Shown here piece by piece: positions 43,510-53,234 of a DNA stretch of 64,000 nucleotides. The translations under genes and the position numbers were made by a program. The notes under the pieces were generated by a model. That model saw only the letters and a list, made by a program, of their open reading frames with translations. It was not told where the DNA came from and searched no databases. Each line of letters opens with the position of its first letter. Positions within the stretch are counted from its first letter, which is position 1. This stretch comes from an uncultured Christensenella sp. GTDB taxonomy: Bacteria > Bacillota > Clostridia > Christensenellales > UBA1242. The stretch covers positions 206,291 through 270,290 of the forward strand of contig CAJTYR010000001.1 in the NCBI GenBank assembly GCA_910584295.1, in the 5' to 3' direction.

Positions 43510-46209
43510 TTAGTCAAAATAGTTATAAACACCCAAAAACTTTTTGGTGATTTTTTCTTCGCCAGTTGCAAGTCTGTCATTTGTTGCTTGCACACCTCTC
43601 TTTGAAAGTAAAGAGAATTTAAGACCATGATCAACAACCATTTTGTCACTTATTCCAACAAAAGCAACTGCCTTGCCAGTGTCTGCAAAATTGATATATC
43701 GCACACCTTTGCGATATCTTGCACACATTGGAATTTGGAGAGCATTCAATCTCTTGACAAAACCATTGTTTGTCACAATAAGATAATCTCCACTGATGTT
43801 TTGTCCAGCATAAACAACAACATCTTTTTCTTCCATGTTTATACCTTTGACACCACCAGCAATTCTTCCTTGCATTGGGACTTCACTCTTTTCAAAGTTG
43901 ACGCAATTTCCATATTGTGAAAGCATAACAAACGACTTGCCTTTTTGCTCATGCTCAACAGCAATCAATTTGTCATTGTCAGCAAGTTTAATCGCTTGAT
44001 AATATGATTTTGCAACAACCATTTCTTTTTCAGTTGTGCGTTTAACCATTCCATTTTGAGTGAAGAAAGCAATATCGCCATCCCCCTCAACCTTAAGCAC
44101 TTCAACTGGAGTTTCCATAATGTCCACAGCCTTGTCAATTTGCTTCAAAGGCACACCTTTGTCTCTCCATTTATTTTCAGCCATTGCACTTACATTTGCT
44201 TTGAGGCAATTTCCTTTATCTGTGAAAATAAGAACGGTGTCAGTCGCCTTAACCGGCAAAATTGAAGTATGAATGTCAAACAATGTTGAACCATCCCCCA
44301 AAGATTTTTGTGATTTTGAATAGTTTCTCATATTGACTTTTTTCAAAGTTTTACCAGCAGTCAAAGCAATGAGAAAATCTTTGCTTTCTTCCACATCTTC
44401 AACCTTTGCAAGCACAATTTCATCGTTTTTAATCTCATGTGATCGCCTTGGAGTCGCAAATCTTCTCTTAATTTCCAAAATTTCTCTCTTAACGACATCA
44501 AGTTGAAGTTTTTTGGAAGCCACTATTGCCTCAAGTTCTTTGATTCGGTTTTTAAGTTCTTTAAGTTCTTCTTCAAGTTTGTTGACTTCCAAATTGACAA
44601 GACGAGCAAGTCTCATATCCAAAATTGCTTGAGCCTGCTTATCTGACAAAGCAAACTTATCCTTAAGACGTTGTTTTGCTTCAGCGACTGTTGCCGATGT
44701 CTTGATTATTTTGATTACAGCATCTATATTTTTGATTGCAATAAGAAGACCTTCAACAATATGAGCGCGCTCCTTTGCAAGGTTTAAATCATATTTTGTT
44801 CTGCGAAGCACAACTTCTCTTTGAAAAGCTGTATAGTATGAAATAATGTCAATCAGCCCCATTTGTCTTGGTTTTCCATCTGCAATGGCAATCATGTTGA
44901 TTGAATATGACACCTGCAAATTTGTTGATTGAAACAAAATCCCCAAAATCTTTTTTGCATTTGCTTCTTTTTTAAGACGAATTACAGCACGCATTCCATT
45001 TCTATCACTTTCGTCTCTAATTTCGCTTATACATGAAAGCTTGTCTTTATTTTTCTCTTTAAGCTCTGCAACTTTTTGCAAAAGCAAGGCTTTGTTGACT
45101 TGATAAGGAATTTCGGTGATGACTAAACTCTGTTTGTCGCCATTTTGCTCAATGCCAACTTTTGCACGAATTGTAATCTTCCCCTTTCCTGTCGCATATG
45201 CACTTTCAATTCCTTCTCCAAGAATAATTTGCCCACCAGTTGGGAAATCCGGTCCCTTAATAATTTTCATCATCTCTTTGAGGGCTATTCTTGGGTTGTC
45301 AATATATGCAACCACGCCATCAATAACTTCTCCCAAATTGTGAGGAGGAATATTTGTTGCAACACCAACCGCAATTCCTGAAGTCCCATTGACAAGAAGA
45401 TTTGGAAATCTACCTGGCAAAACTTCTGGCTCTTTCAAGGTATCATCAAAGTTAAGTCCCCATCGCACAGTATCTTTTTCCAAATCCCTCAAAAGTTCCA
45501 TTGCAAGAGGAGTCATTCTCGCCTCGGTGTAACGCATTGCAGCAGCACTGTCACCATCGACAGATCCAAAGTTTCCATGCCCATCAATAAGTGGAGAACG
45601 AAGCACAAAATCTTGAGACATACGCACCATTGCATCATAAACCGAACTGTCACCATGTGGGTGATATTTACCCATACAATCTCCGACAATTCTTGCCGAT
45701 TTTCTGTAAGGCTTATCTGGAGTAAGCCCAAGCTCAAGCATTGAATATAAAATTCTTCTTTGAACAGGCTTCAAACCATCTTCAACTCTTGGCAAGGCTC
45801 TGTCCATGACAACTGACTCTGTGTATGGAATCATTGACTCATGCAAAACTTCTTCGATTGTTTTAAACAACACTCCGCTTCCACCATTACCATTTCCATG
45901 ACCCTCAGAGGAGTTTCCACCATCGTTATTATCATTTGTTGAAGCCTCACTTTCGGCCTCATCCGTGCTTTTATCAACTTTTTGTGATGTCACAATTTTG
46001 GAAGAAGAAACCTCCTTTGCTTTTGGCGTGATTTCACTTTTTCTTGGATCAATGCTCCAAAAATCCATTTGACCAACAGCAGTCGAAGTGTCTTCCACCT
46101 TTTCCTCGTTTTTTTCTGGAACAAGCAACTCGTCATAGCAAATTTGCCCTTCAATAGGCTCTATTGCATTAGGTTTAAATTCTTCATCATTTTTCATTTT
46201 TCCAGCCAT
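43510..46209 (-). CDS. gyrA: DNA gyrase subunit A with a long N-terminal extension
   Basis: The gyrase cleavage-and-wrapping subunit. The protein is 899 residues. The catalytic Tyr227 (RYTEAR) and the quinolone-resistance-region motif HGDSSVYD are present; [12 protein letters not shown] and the DNA-wrapping beta-pinwheel favour GyrA over ParC. In most homologues the Tyr is near 122, so about 105 extra residues precede the core; they are low-complexity, Asn/Ser/Gly/Glu-rich and probably disordered. The gyrase box is degenerate ([10 protein letters not shown]). GGGAG lies 8 bases before the ATG at 46209. It starts 30 bases after gyrB. Confidence 0.92.
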   Translation of the reverse strand: MAGKMKNDEEFKPNAIEPIEGQICYDELLVPEKNEEKVEDTSTAVGQMDFWSIDPRKSEITPKAKEVSSSKIVTSQKVDKSTDEAESEASTNDNNDGGNSSEGHGNGNGGSGVLFKTIEEVLHESMIPYTESVVMDRALPRVEDGLKPVQRRILYSMLELGLTPDKPYRKSARIVGDCMGKYHPHGDSSVYDAMVRMSQDFVLRSPLIDGHGNFGSVDGDSAAAMRYTEARMTPLAMELLRDLEKDTVRWGLNFDDTLKEPEVLPGRFPNLLVNGTSGIAVGVATNIPPHNLGEVIDGVVAYIDNPRIALKEMMKIIKGPDFPTGGQIILGEGIESAYATGKGKITIRAKVGIEQNGDKQSLVITEIPYQVNKALLLQKVAELKEKNKDKLSCISEIRDESDRNGMRAVIRLKKEANAKKILGILFQSTNLQVSYSINMIAIADGKPRQMGLIDIISYYTAFQREVVLRRTKYDLNLAKERAHIVEGLLIAIKNIDAVIKIIKTSATVAEAKQRLKDKFALSDKQAQAILDMRLARLVNLEVNKLEEELKELKNRIKELEAIVASKKLQLDVVKREILEIKRRFATPRRSHEIKNDEIVLAKVEDVEESKDFLIALTAGKTLKKVNMRNYSKSQKSLGDGSTLFDIHTSILPVKATDTVLIFTDKGNCLKANVSAMAENKWRDKGVPLKQIDKAVDIMETPVEVLKVEGDGDIAFFTQNGMVKRTTEKEMVVAKSYYQAIKLADNDKLIAVEHEQKGKSFVMLSQYGNCVNFEKSEVPMQGRIAGGVKGINMEEKDVVVYAGQNISGDYLIVTNNGFVKRLNALQIPMCARYRKGVRYINFADTGKAVAFVGISDKMVVDHGLKFSLLSKRGVQATNDRLATGEEKITKKFLGVYNYFD

Positions 46210-46239
46210 CAAAATTTCTCCCAAATAAGATTTGTCTTA

Positions 46240-48192
46240 TCAAACTTTTTTATAATCTCTCATGAATGTATCTTCACGATCAAAGTTTGCATGTTCATTG
46301 ATATAAGCCTTTCTTTCATCAATATTATCACCCATCAAAGTTGTGATCATCCTCTCTGCCTCCGCAGCATCCTCGATAGTAACTTGAATAAGAGTTCTGT
46401 TTTCTGGATCCATTGTAGTTTCCCAAAGTTGCTCTGGATTCATCTCTCCCAGACCTTTATATCTTTGAATCATATAGCCCTTTCCTGCGCTTGCAACGGC
46501 ATCAGCAAGTTCAGCGTCCGAATAGACATACTTTTCATAGTCTTTTTTATACACCTTGTAAAGAGGTGGGAGTCCAACAAAAACATGCCCCTCTGTGATG
46601 AGTTGCCTCATATAACGATAGAAGAATGTGCATAAAATTGCTCTGATATGAAATCCGTCAACATCGGCATCTGACAATATGATAATTTTGTTGTAACGAA
46701 GTGATGACAAATCAAAGTCTTCACCAAAACCAGTGTCAAGAGCAGAGATGATTGTCCTGATCTCTTCATTTGCAAGCACTTGATCAATTCTCTTTTTTTC
46801 TGCGTTAAGAGGCTTTCCTCGAAGTGGCAAAATCGCTTGATAGCGTCTGTCTCTTCCTTGTTTCGCAGAACCTCCAGCCGAATCCCCTTCCACAATAAAA
46901 AGTTCGCTTTTTGTTTTATCTCGAGATGTTGAAGAAGCAAGTTTCCCAACCAAATTAAAGTTTTCTGCACCATTTTTGGCACGAGCATATTCTTTTGCTT
47001 TTTTTGCTGCCAATCTGACCTTTGCAGCCTGTTTAGCTTTCTCAACAATAACCTCTGCAAAAGTTGCATTTTTCTTATCCGCCAAAAGATTTGAAAGTTC
47101 TGCAATGGTAAGAGTTTCAACCTCTGTTCTCGCTTCTGGATTTCCAAGTTTCGTCTTGGTTTGTCCCTCAAACTGAACATTGCTCATCTTGACATTTATG
47201 ACAGTGACAAGTCCCTCTCTAAAGTCCTCTCCCAAAAGATTTGGTTCTTTGTCTTTAAGTAAGTTGTTTGCTCTGGCATAATCATTGAAAACCTTGGTGA
47301 ATGCACTCTTAAAACCGATCTCATGCATTCCGCCTTCTGTTGTTGGAATGTTGTTAACATAAGAAAAAGTATTTTCAGTGTATGAGTCAGTCGAAACAAA
47401 ACTTACTTCAAGGGAAACAATTTTGCTTTCCGCACTGATGTATAAAGGGTTCTTGAAAAGTGAATTCTTCCCTTCCACCAAATATGAAACAAAATCTTTT
47501 ATTCCACCTTCATAGTGAAAATCACTATGTTCGTTTGTTCTTGCATCATCAATAACAATCCTCAAGCCTTTGTTCAAAAAAGCAAGCTCCCTTGCACGCT
47601 TAACAATTGCTTCAAATGAAAATTCTTGCTTACCAAAAACCCTGTCATCAGGCAAAAATGTCACTTTTGTCCCTGAAGCCGTGCTTGTACCAATTTCTTT
47701 CAGTGGAGCAATTGGCACACCACTATGAATTTTTCCATTCTCATCTTCATAAGAGTGGAATTCAATTTTATATTGCTTGCCATTTTTATTTACAACAACA
47801 TTGCACCATCTTGAAAGAGCGTTTGTGACAGATGCCCCCACACCATGCAAACCACCAGAAAATTTATAATTCTCATTGTTAAATTTTCCACCAGCATGCA
47901 AAGTGGTATAAACAACCTCAACACCACTTTTCTTAAGCGAAGGATGCACATCAACTGGAATACCACGACCATTGTCTTCAACAGTTGCACTTCCATCTGT
48001 GTTTAAAGTGATTTTGATTGTGTCACCAAATCCATTTGAGATTTCATCAATTGCATTGTCAACAATCTCCCACAAGATGTGATGATAGCCTCTCGAACTT
48101 GTTGTTCCAATATACATTCCCGGTCTGAGTCTAACTGCATCAAGCCCATCCAAAACAACGATGTCTTTCGATTCGTATTTCTTCTCTGCCAT
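46240..48192 (-). CDS. gyrB: DNA gyrase subunit B
   Basis: GyrB is the ATPase subunit that drives negative supercoiling. The GHKL ATPase motifs (EIVDNAIDE, DNGRGIP and GLHGVGAS), the TOPRIM acidic motif EGDSAGGSAKQGRD and SDADVDG are present. Phe in DADVDGF replaces the usual Ala/Ser. LWEIVDN and DADVDG favour GyrB over ParE. Start choice: the ATG at 48192 behind GGAG; a TTG lies upstream at 48204. The 650-residue length is normal. Confidence 0.94.
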   Translation of the reverse strand: MAEKKYESKDIVVLDGLDAVRLRPGMYIGTTSSRGYHHILWEIVDNAIDEISNGFGDTIKITLNTDGSATVEDNGRGIPVDVHPSLKKSGVEVVYTTLHAGGKFNNENYKFSGGLHGVGASVTNALSRWCNVVVNKNGKQYKIEFHSYEDENGKIHSGVPIAPLKEIGTSTASGTKVTFLPDDRVFGKQEFSFEAIVKRARELAFLNKGLRIVIDDARTNEHSDFHYEGGIKDFVSYLVEGKNSLFKNPLYISAESKIVSLEVSFVSTDSYTENTFSYVNNIPTTEGGMHEIGFKSAFTKVFNDYARANNLLKDKEPNLLGEDFREGLVTVINVKMSNVQFEGQTKTKLGNPEARTEVETLTIAELSNLLADKKNATFAEVIVEKAKQAAKVRLAAKKAKEYARAKNGAENFNLVGKLASSTSRDKTKSELFIVEGDSAGGSAKQGRDRRYQAILPLRGKPLNAEKKRIDQVLANEEIRTIISALDTGFGEDFDLSSLRYNKIIILSDADVDGFHIRAILCTFFYRYMRQLITEGHVFVGLPPLYKVYKKDYEKYVYSDAELADAVASAGKGYMIQRYKGLGEMNPEQLWETTMDPENRTLIQVTIEDAAEAERMITTLMGDNIDERKAYINEHANFDREDTFMRDYKKV

Positions 48193-48229
48193 ATCTTTCT
48201 CCAAAATATTTAGTCTTTTTTCTGCAATT

Positions 48230-48238
48230 ATTATATCA
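48230..48238 (-). promoter_or_regulatory. Extended -10 promoter of gyrB-gyrA
   Basis: TGATATAAT with no good -35 region. The rest of the 48205-48420 gap is AT-rich; only this and the murG promoter were recognised. Confidence 0.5.
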
Positions 48239-48351
48239 TAAAATAATAAATTAAAAAAATAAAATTAAGCCCAAAAGCAAAAATTTTACCACAGAAAACA
48301 AATATAGAGGCGTTTTGTTTTTATTCATTAATATGCATATTTATACATTTT

Positions 48352-48379
48352 TTATCATCTTCATAAGATTGAATATAAT
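48352..48379 (+). promoter_or_regulatory. Probable murG promoter
   Basis: TTATCA, a 16-base spacer and TATAAT; the RNA start is about 36 bases before the ATG. Confidence 0.5.
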
Positions 48380-48420
48380 ATTATCAAATTTGAAATAATA
48401 AGATATGACAAGGAGAAAAA

Positions 48421-49443
48421 ATGAAAAGAATAGTATTAACTGGCGGAGGAACAGCTGGGCATGTATATCCAGCACTTGCTGTTGCAGAAAATCTAAAGGA
48501 CTATGAAATACATTATATAGGTGGATCTGGAATTGAAAAAGAAATTCTTGCAAACTTTAAAAATATCACCTATCACACAATTCCAACTGTTAAGTTTGAA
48601 AGAAAACTAACTTTGAAGAATTTGTTCATTCCAATCAAACTTGCAAAAGCAGTCAAAAGTGCAAAAAAGGTTTTGGCAGAAGTTGACCCTGATGTGATAT
48701 TTTCAAAAGGTGGTTTTGTGGCAGTGCCTGTTGTGTTGGCAGGAAGAAGAGAAAATTTCAAAATTGTCAGCCATGAAAGTGACCTTTCTTTTGGACTTGC
48801 AAACAAAATAATTCTCAAATTTTGTGATGTCATGTGCACTTCATTTCAAGAAACAGCAAAAGGGAAGAAAAAATGTGTTTACACAGGTCAACCAATTCGC
48901 AAAAAAATTTACAATGGCAAAAAACTGAACATCTTCAAAAACAGACGCCCAACAATTTTGGTTCTTGGCGGAAGTCTTGGTGCAAAAGCAATCAACGAAC
49001 TCATCATTCAAAATTTGGATTCCCTCACAAAAAATTTCAACATCTTACACATTTGCGGAAAAAAGAATTTCAATGAACTTGTCCATGACGGCTATAAAGC
49101 CGTTCCATATGCTGACAATATTGAAGACTTCTATGCAACCGCAGACATTGTCATTGCTCGTGCTGGAAGTGGGGTCATAAACGAACTTCTTGCTCTTGCA
49201 AAGCCAATGCTACTCATTCCCCTTCCAAAAGGAAACTCAAGAGGAGACCAAATTGAGAATGCAAACTTGTTTGAAAAGAAAGGCTACGCAGAGATTTTGG
49301 AAAGCAAAGATTGCACATATAAGAACCTTGAAAAGAAGATTAATCTTCTTCAAAAAAATAAAGAAAAAATCACAGAAAAGATGAAAAAAACAGCAAAAAA
49401 TGAAGCCGTTGAGCAAATTTCTGCTATTTTAAATAAAATGTAA
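48421..49443 (+). CDS. murG: UDP-N-acetylglucosamine transferase MurG
   Basis: MurG adds GlcNAc to lipid I to make lipid II at the inner face of the membrane. The GGGTAGHVYPALA start, GGSLGAKAIN loop and C-terminal ARAGSGVINELLALAKPMLLIPLP sugar-nucleotide site are all typical. Length 340 is slightly short but complete. AAGGAG precedes the ATG. It stands alone rather than in a dcw cluster, and its stop is 17 bases from that of the convergent protease gene. Confidence 0.94.
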   Translation: MKRIVLTGGGTAGHVYPALAVAENLKDYEIHYIGGSGIEKEILANFKNITYHTIPTVKFERKLTLKNLFIPIKLAKAVKSAKKVLAEVDPDVIFSKGGFVAVPVVLAGRRENFKIVSHESDLSFGLANKIILKFCDVMCTSFQETAKGKKKCVYTGQPIRKKIYNGKKLNIFKNRRPTILVLGGSLGAKAINELIIQNLDSLTKNFNILHICGKKNFNELVHDGYKAVPYADNIEDFYATADIVIARAGSGVINELLALAKPMLLIPLPKGNSRGDQIENANLFEKKGYAEILESKDCTYKNLEKKINLLQKNKEKITEKMKKTAKNEAVEQISAILNKM

Positions 49444-49460
49444 TTAGCAGAATTAATAAA

Positions 49461-50609
49461 TTATCTAATAAATAATTTGCTTAAATTAGGCATTCCAAAT
49501 CCTTCCAGATTTCTTTCAAAGCCAAGTGGATTGCAATTTTCAAGCAAATTATTTTTTATTTCATCTGGCGATAAAGTTTTCTTTTTTTCCAACATAAGAC
49601 ACGCAAGTCCAGCAATCATTGGCGTTGCCACTGATGTCCCCGACAGTGTTGTGTATGGCTTATCTCTTCCACAAGAAATAATGTCAACGCTTGGGGCAAC
49701 AACATCAGGTTTAACTTTTTTCATTGCTGGTCCTCTCGAAGAAAAATCTGCGATTTCGAAAAAGTTTGGGTTGAAAGTATTTTCATCATATCTGTTGTCA
49801 TCTATCCCTCCAACTGTAATAATTTGAGGACTAATTCCTGGGGATTTGATTGTTTGATATTCTGGGCCACTGTTGCCGGCAGCAGCGATGACCGTAACTC
49901 CTTCTTTCCACAAAGCATCAGCACCCAACATAATTGGATCATTGACACCAATTGGCTCACTGCCAAAACTCATGCAAACAAGCCTTATGTCAAATTTTTT
50001 ATGATTATCAAAAAGCCATTCCATAGCGCTTAAAATTTTGTTTGCTCCAGACTCTCCTGCACCATTCAAAGCCTTAAGCGCAACAATGTCAGTCTTTGGT
50101 GCGATGCCAGAAAACTTAAACCCCGACATAGCTCCACAACCAGAACATACTCCTGCAACAAAAGTTCCATGACCATTGTCATCATATGCTTCAGTTTTTT
50201 CACTAACAAAATCTTTAAAAAACTTTATTCTGTTTCTTCCAAGCAAAAAATCCGGATGCTGAGAAATCCCTGTGTCAATAAAAGCAACACAAACTCCTTG
50301 CCCAGTATACCTGAAATTGTTCACCTTCAAAATCTTTTTTGAGATATACATCTGAGCACAAACATTAGAGCATGAAGAAATGTAGTCCACAACCCTGACA
50401 TCGGAAAGAGCAAAAATCTCTTTTTGCGACAAAGTGCAGAAAAAAGAATTAATGAATAAATATTCATTTATGATATGTATATTTTGTTCTCTCAAGTGCC
50501 TTTTTGTTTTATCAAAATCCTTTGCAAAAACAAAACATGGCACCTTCTTTTCAAAATTTAAAACTGCAATTTCACGAAGCAGTCGCTTGTCAATTTTTTC
50601 ATTTCTCAT
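49461..50609 (-). CDS. Subtilisin-like (S8) serine protease, without signal peptide
   Basis: Catalytic triad Asp112 (IDTGI), His147 (HGT) and Ser326 (GTSVATP), in 382 residues. The first 95 residues lack a signal or membrane segment and probably form a propeptide-like region, so the enzyme may be intracellular, as in ISP-type subtilases, or exported by another route. Its ATG overlaps the stop of the upstream small gene (ATGA), so translation is coupled. Confidence 0.88.
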   Translation of the reverse strand: MRNEKIDKRLLREIAVLNFEKKVPCFVFAKDFDKTKRHLREQNIHIINEYLFINSFFCTLSQKEIFALSDVRVVDYISSCSNVCAQMYISKKILKVNNFRYTGQGVCVAFIDTGISQHPDFLLGRNRIKFFKDFVSEKTEAYDDNGHGTFVAGVCSGCGAMSGFKFSGIAPKTDIVALKALNGAGESGANKILSAMEWLFDNHKKFDIRLVCMSFGSEPIGVNDPIMLGADALWKEGVTVIAAAGNSGPEYQTIKSPGISPQIITVGGIDDNRYDENTFNPNFFEIADFSSRGPAMKKVKPDVVAPSVDIISCGRDKPYTTLSGTSVATPMIAGLACLMLEKKKTLSPDEIKNNLLENCNPLGFERNLEGFGMPNLSKLFIR

Positions 50610-50860
50610 TTTAAATTTTCAATAATCCTTATCATATTTTCATATGTTTGAGTTGGAAGATAAGTTTTCATTTTTTCAATTGACGCTCTCAATCCGTCAT
50701 AGTCAAAAGTTCCATTAAGTTTTTGACCGCTTATTTCTTTTGTAAGCCTTTGCATAAGTTCATCTGAAGAGCAATCTTTAAGTTCTTCATACGCCTCATT
50801 TATGGTCTTTTTCTTTGCACTTTGTTTAGGACTTTCCTTTCCCATTTCACTTATTCTCAT
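50606..50860 (-). CDS. Small helical protein coupled to the subtilase, unknown
   Basis: This is an 84-residue cytoplasmic, charged protein, mostly helical by pattern. GAGG lies 5 bases before the ATG at 50860. It is translationally coupled to the S8 protease, and so could regulate it, for instance as an inhibitor or chaperone. No family is recognised. Confidence 0.6.
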   Translation of the reverse strand: MRISEMGKESPKQSAKKKTINEAYEELKDCSSDELMQRLTKEISGQKLNGTFDYDGLRASIEKMKTYLPTQTYENMIRIIENLK

Positions 50861-50902
50861 ACTCACCTCTTGAAATCAATATATGAAAAAGATCGTTAAA
50901 TC

Positions 50903-50932
50903 TTCACTAAATCATAATCATGCTCATATAAA
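50903..50932 (+). promoter_or_regulatory. Promoter predicting a leaderless mRNA
   Basis: TTCACT, an 18-base spacer and TATAAA, ending 6 bases before the ATG at 50939; no ribosome site is visible. Confidence 0.5.
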
Positions 50933-50938
50933 TATACT

Positions 50939-51292
50939 ATGAATAATTCTTTCCAACCCCCAAAACAAGATAACTTTGCACAAGATTACTATCCTAAAGC
51001 CTTAAATCTGGATGAAAAGCAATCCAGTTCTTCCGCTCCCCCACCACCGCAACAGCCATCTGGACTTTCATCAATTTTTTCATCATTGTTTTCTGGAAAC
51101 AGCAACTCTCAAAACCTTGCCCCATTGATGCAAATGTTGGGTGGAAACCCTTTTCTCTCCTCTCTTTTTTCTGGGCAAAAAAATCAATCAGATATTTTTT
51201 CAAATTTAATGTCATCTTTTACAAAAAATGACGGGAAAAAAGATGAGAAAGAAAAAGTTATTGAAATTAAAAACTCAATAGAAGAGTTATAA
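50939..51292 (+). CDS. Small low-complexity protein, unknown
   Basis: The 117-residue protein is Ser/Asn/Gln/Pro-rich, with the motif SSLFSG twice (about residues 49 and 79), a poly-Pro stretch (about 35-41) and a Lys/Glu-rich C-terminus. No signal or membrane segment is seen. The repeated Phe/Leu-Ser motif might self-associate, as in small coat-like proteins, but that is a guess. Confidence 0.55.
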   Translation: MNNSFQPPKQDNFAQDYYPKALNLDEKQSSSSAPPPPQQPSGLSSIFSSLFSGNSNSQNLAPLMQMLGGNPFLSSLFSGQKNQSDIFSNLMSSFTKNDGKKDEKEKVIEIKNSIEEL

Positions 51293-51302
51293 ATCCGACA
51301 AC

Positions 51303-51330
51303 AAAAAAACAGCACAATCTGCTGTTTTTT
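51303..51330. terminator. Bidirectional terminator
   Basis: AACAGCA/TGCTGTT around a five-base loop with A- and T-tracts, between convergent genes. Confidence 0.8.
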
Positions 51331-51974
51331 TAATCATCCACGACTTTACCATGTTCAAAATAAATTTTTCTTTTGCAAATTTTTTCCGCAATTTCCGGCC
51401 TTGTGCAAGCGACAATAAGTGTTGTGCCATTTTCTTTCAAACGCTTAACTAAACTTATAATTGCTTCTTGATAAACCTCAGAAATTTCATCAAAGATATT
51501 GTCCACCAAAATCAAATCAAGTTTTCTGAAAGACAAACGAATAAGTGACAAAACATATTTATCCTCTTTTCTAATATTCTTTATTTTTTCATCTCTGATA
51601 CGTTCCAAAGAAAAATCAATGATGGCATTATTAATCATTTTTTCAGCCTCTGCTGGCTTAATGCCTTTTTTATGAAGAATGTAACTAAAATTTTCATAAA
51701 CGGTTTTATTCTCCAAAAAAACAGGACAAAATGGCACATACCCCACACTTAAATCAGTCTTAAAATCAATTTTTTTGATTGGAATATGGTTGATATACAC
51801 TTCCCCGCTATCAAATTCTTGAAGCTTTGCAATCACTCTCAAAAGTGTTGTCTTTCCGCTGTTTTCTTCACCAACAAAAGCCACGCTTTCACCTTCAGAA
51901 ACCTCAATATTAACATCTTCAAGAGCATAAAATTCCTTTGTATATTTCAAATACAAGTTTTTAATTGATAACAT
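51330..51974 (-). CDS. Solitary degenerate ABC ATPase
   Basis: Walker A GEENSGKTT is at residues 35-43. The signature motif is lost (IRKEDK at 134-139). Walker B reads LILVDN with Asn159 in place of the catalytic Glu, and the switch position is Arg192 in place of His. It is predicted to bind but hardly hydrolyse ATP. No permease gene adjoins it. GGAG lies 5 bases before the ATG. It resembles the exporter ATPase at 11571 in its residue positions and Arg switch, so the two may be related. Confidence 0.8.
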   Translation of the reverse strand: MLSIKNLYLKYTKEFYALEDVNIEVSEGESVAFVGEENSGKTTLLRVIAKLQEFDSGEVYINHIPIKKIDFKTDLSVGYVPFCPVFLENKTVYENFSYILHKKGIKPAEAEKMINNAIIDFSLERIRDEKIKNIRKEDKYVLSLIRLSFRKLDLILVDNIFDEISEVYQEAIISLVKRLKENGTTLIVACTRPEIAEKICKRKIYFEHGKVVDD

Positions 51975-52015
51975 CTCATTCTCCTAGTTATAATTTCATT
52001 TTACTATATCCTACG

Positions 52016-52072
52016 AAAAAATAAAAGTAAATTTTCAAAATAACAACAAAATCACACTTGAAAACTTACTTT
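52016..52072 (-). terminator. Terminator of the small lipoprotein gene
   Basis: Fifteen-base arms, about 52058-52072 and 52024-52038, with one mismatch around a 19-base loop, then six T on the leftward strand. Confidence 0.7.
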
Positions 52073-52079
52073 AAATTTA

Positions 52080-52595
52080 TTAATTAATCACTTTTTTAAC
52101 TTTCAGTTTAACTTCTTTTGAAATGTCTTCGCTCAAAACCAAAATTTTTTCTCCAGTTTGTTCACTCGTTTTTTCTTTGCCAGCAACAACTCTGAAAGTC
52201 AAAGTCACATCATTTTGCGAAGTAAAATTGTATATTTTGTTCCCAAAATTTTCATATTTTTCATAGTTACCTTCAATACCAACACCATTCGTTTTGCTCA
52301 CAAGATATGTAAGATTATACCAATAGTCTTTCTCATCCAAAGTGATCGTATAAGCATCACCATTTTCTTCTCCGAATCGCAAAATCTGTCCATCTTTGCT
52401 TGATTTGATTTGAAGATCAACATAACGCTCCGCCACTCTGTCATCTTCTTCTAACACAACCTTGATTGAGTAGTAAGTGCTTCTTGAAGAAGTAATATCA
52501 GAAATAGTCGCAACACGAAGTTGTGTTTCTGTTTCACAGCCCACACACAAAAAAGAAAAACAAACACATAAGAAAATCAAAAGAAATTTTTTCAT
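52080..52595 (-). CDS. Small lipoprotein, unknown
   Basis: A lipoprotein signal (CVGC lipobox, Cys near 20) and a beta-rich domain of about 150 residues. The start at 52595 gives a good signal peptide; a TTG at 52631 is the alternative. No ribosome site is clear; a weak -10-like CACAAT 6 bases before the ATG suggests a possible leaderless start. It follows hpf by 44 bases and may share its transcript. Confidence 0.6.
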   Translation of the reverse strand: MKKFLLIFLCVCFSFLCVGCETETQLRVATISDITSSRSTYYSIKVVLEEDDRVAERYVDLQIKSSKDGQILRFGEENGDAYTITLDEKDYWYNLTYLVSKTNGVGIEGNYEKYENFGNKIYNFTSQNDVTLTFRVVAGKEKTSEQTGEKILVLSEDISKEVKLKVKKVIN

Positions 52596-52639
52596 ATTCT
52601 TATTGTGTTTGTTATTCAAAAAATTATTCAATACATAGA

Positions 52640-53167
52640 TTAGAAATTAACTTCAATCAAACCATATTTTTTATCGTTTCTCTTATAAAGAACATTGACT
52701 TTTCCAGTTTCTGCATTAAGGAAGATATAGAAAGAGTGATCAATTCTTTCAATTGCATCTTTTGCTTCATCTACAGTTATTGGGTCAAGATTGAAAGATT
52801 TTTTTCTAATAACTTCTGCAAGTTTTGTATCTGGATCTTCTTCCAAGAATTCGTATCCAACATTTTTTGGAGCAGAACGTCTGTCCGCTTTTGCTTTTTG
52901 CTTATCACGAACAATTTGTCTTTCAAGCTTTGGCAAAACCAAATCAATGTTGTCATAATTGTTGTTTCCAGTCACTTCTGCTCTGTAAACCAAACCTTTG
53001 CATGAAATGCTGATTTCAAGTTTTTCTCTCTTTTCTTGCTTCGAACCACAAACAGTTGCAGTTGCTTGTTCTGTGAAATATTTGTCAAGACGAGCAAGTT
53101 TTTCTTCAACAACACTCTTAAATCTTTGTGCTGCTTTATATTTTTTTTCAACGTAAACTACTTTCAT
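52640..53167 (-). CDS. hpf: Ribosome hibernation promoting factor, long form
   Basis: Long HPF dimerises two 70S ribosomes into inactive 100S particles in stationary phase. The N-terminal S30AE domain (residues 1-100) and the C-terminal dimerisation domain (about 120-175; VIRKKSFNLDPITVDEA and DHSFYIFLN) are both present. AAAGGAG precedes the ATG. Confidence 0.95.
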   Translation of the reverse strand: MKVVYVEKKYKAAQRFKSVVEEKLARLDKYFTEQATATVCGSKQEKREKLEISISCKGLVYRAEVTGNNNYDNIDLVLPKLERQIVRDKQKAKADRRSAPKNVGYEFLEEDPDTKLAEVIRKKSFNLDPITVDEAKDAIERIDHSFYIFLNAETGKVNVLYKRNDKKYGLIEVNF

Positions 53168-53188
53168 AATTTTTCTCCTTTCATTTGC

Positions 53189-53217
53189 ATTTTAACATAC
53201 ATTTTCAAAATAAACAA
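53189..53217 (-). promoter_or_regulatory. hpf promoter
   Basis: TTGTTT, a 17-base spacer and TAAAAT with an upstream TGT (extended -10). It lies just after the clpC stop. Confidence 0.7.
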
Positions 53218-53234
53218 ACGATTTAAGCATTGTT

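Noticed and set aside
43510..48192. ParC/ParE (topoisomerase IV) instead of gyrase
   Set aside because: LWEIVDN, DADVDG and the [12 protein letters not shown] context favour gyrase, although the locus is away from dnaA.
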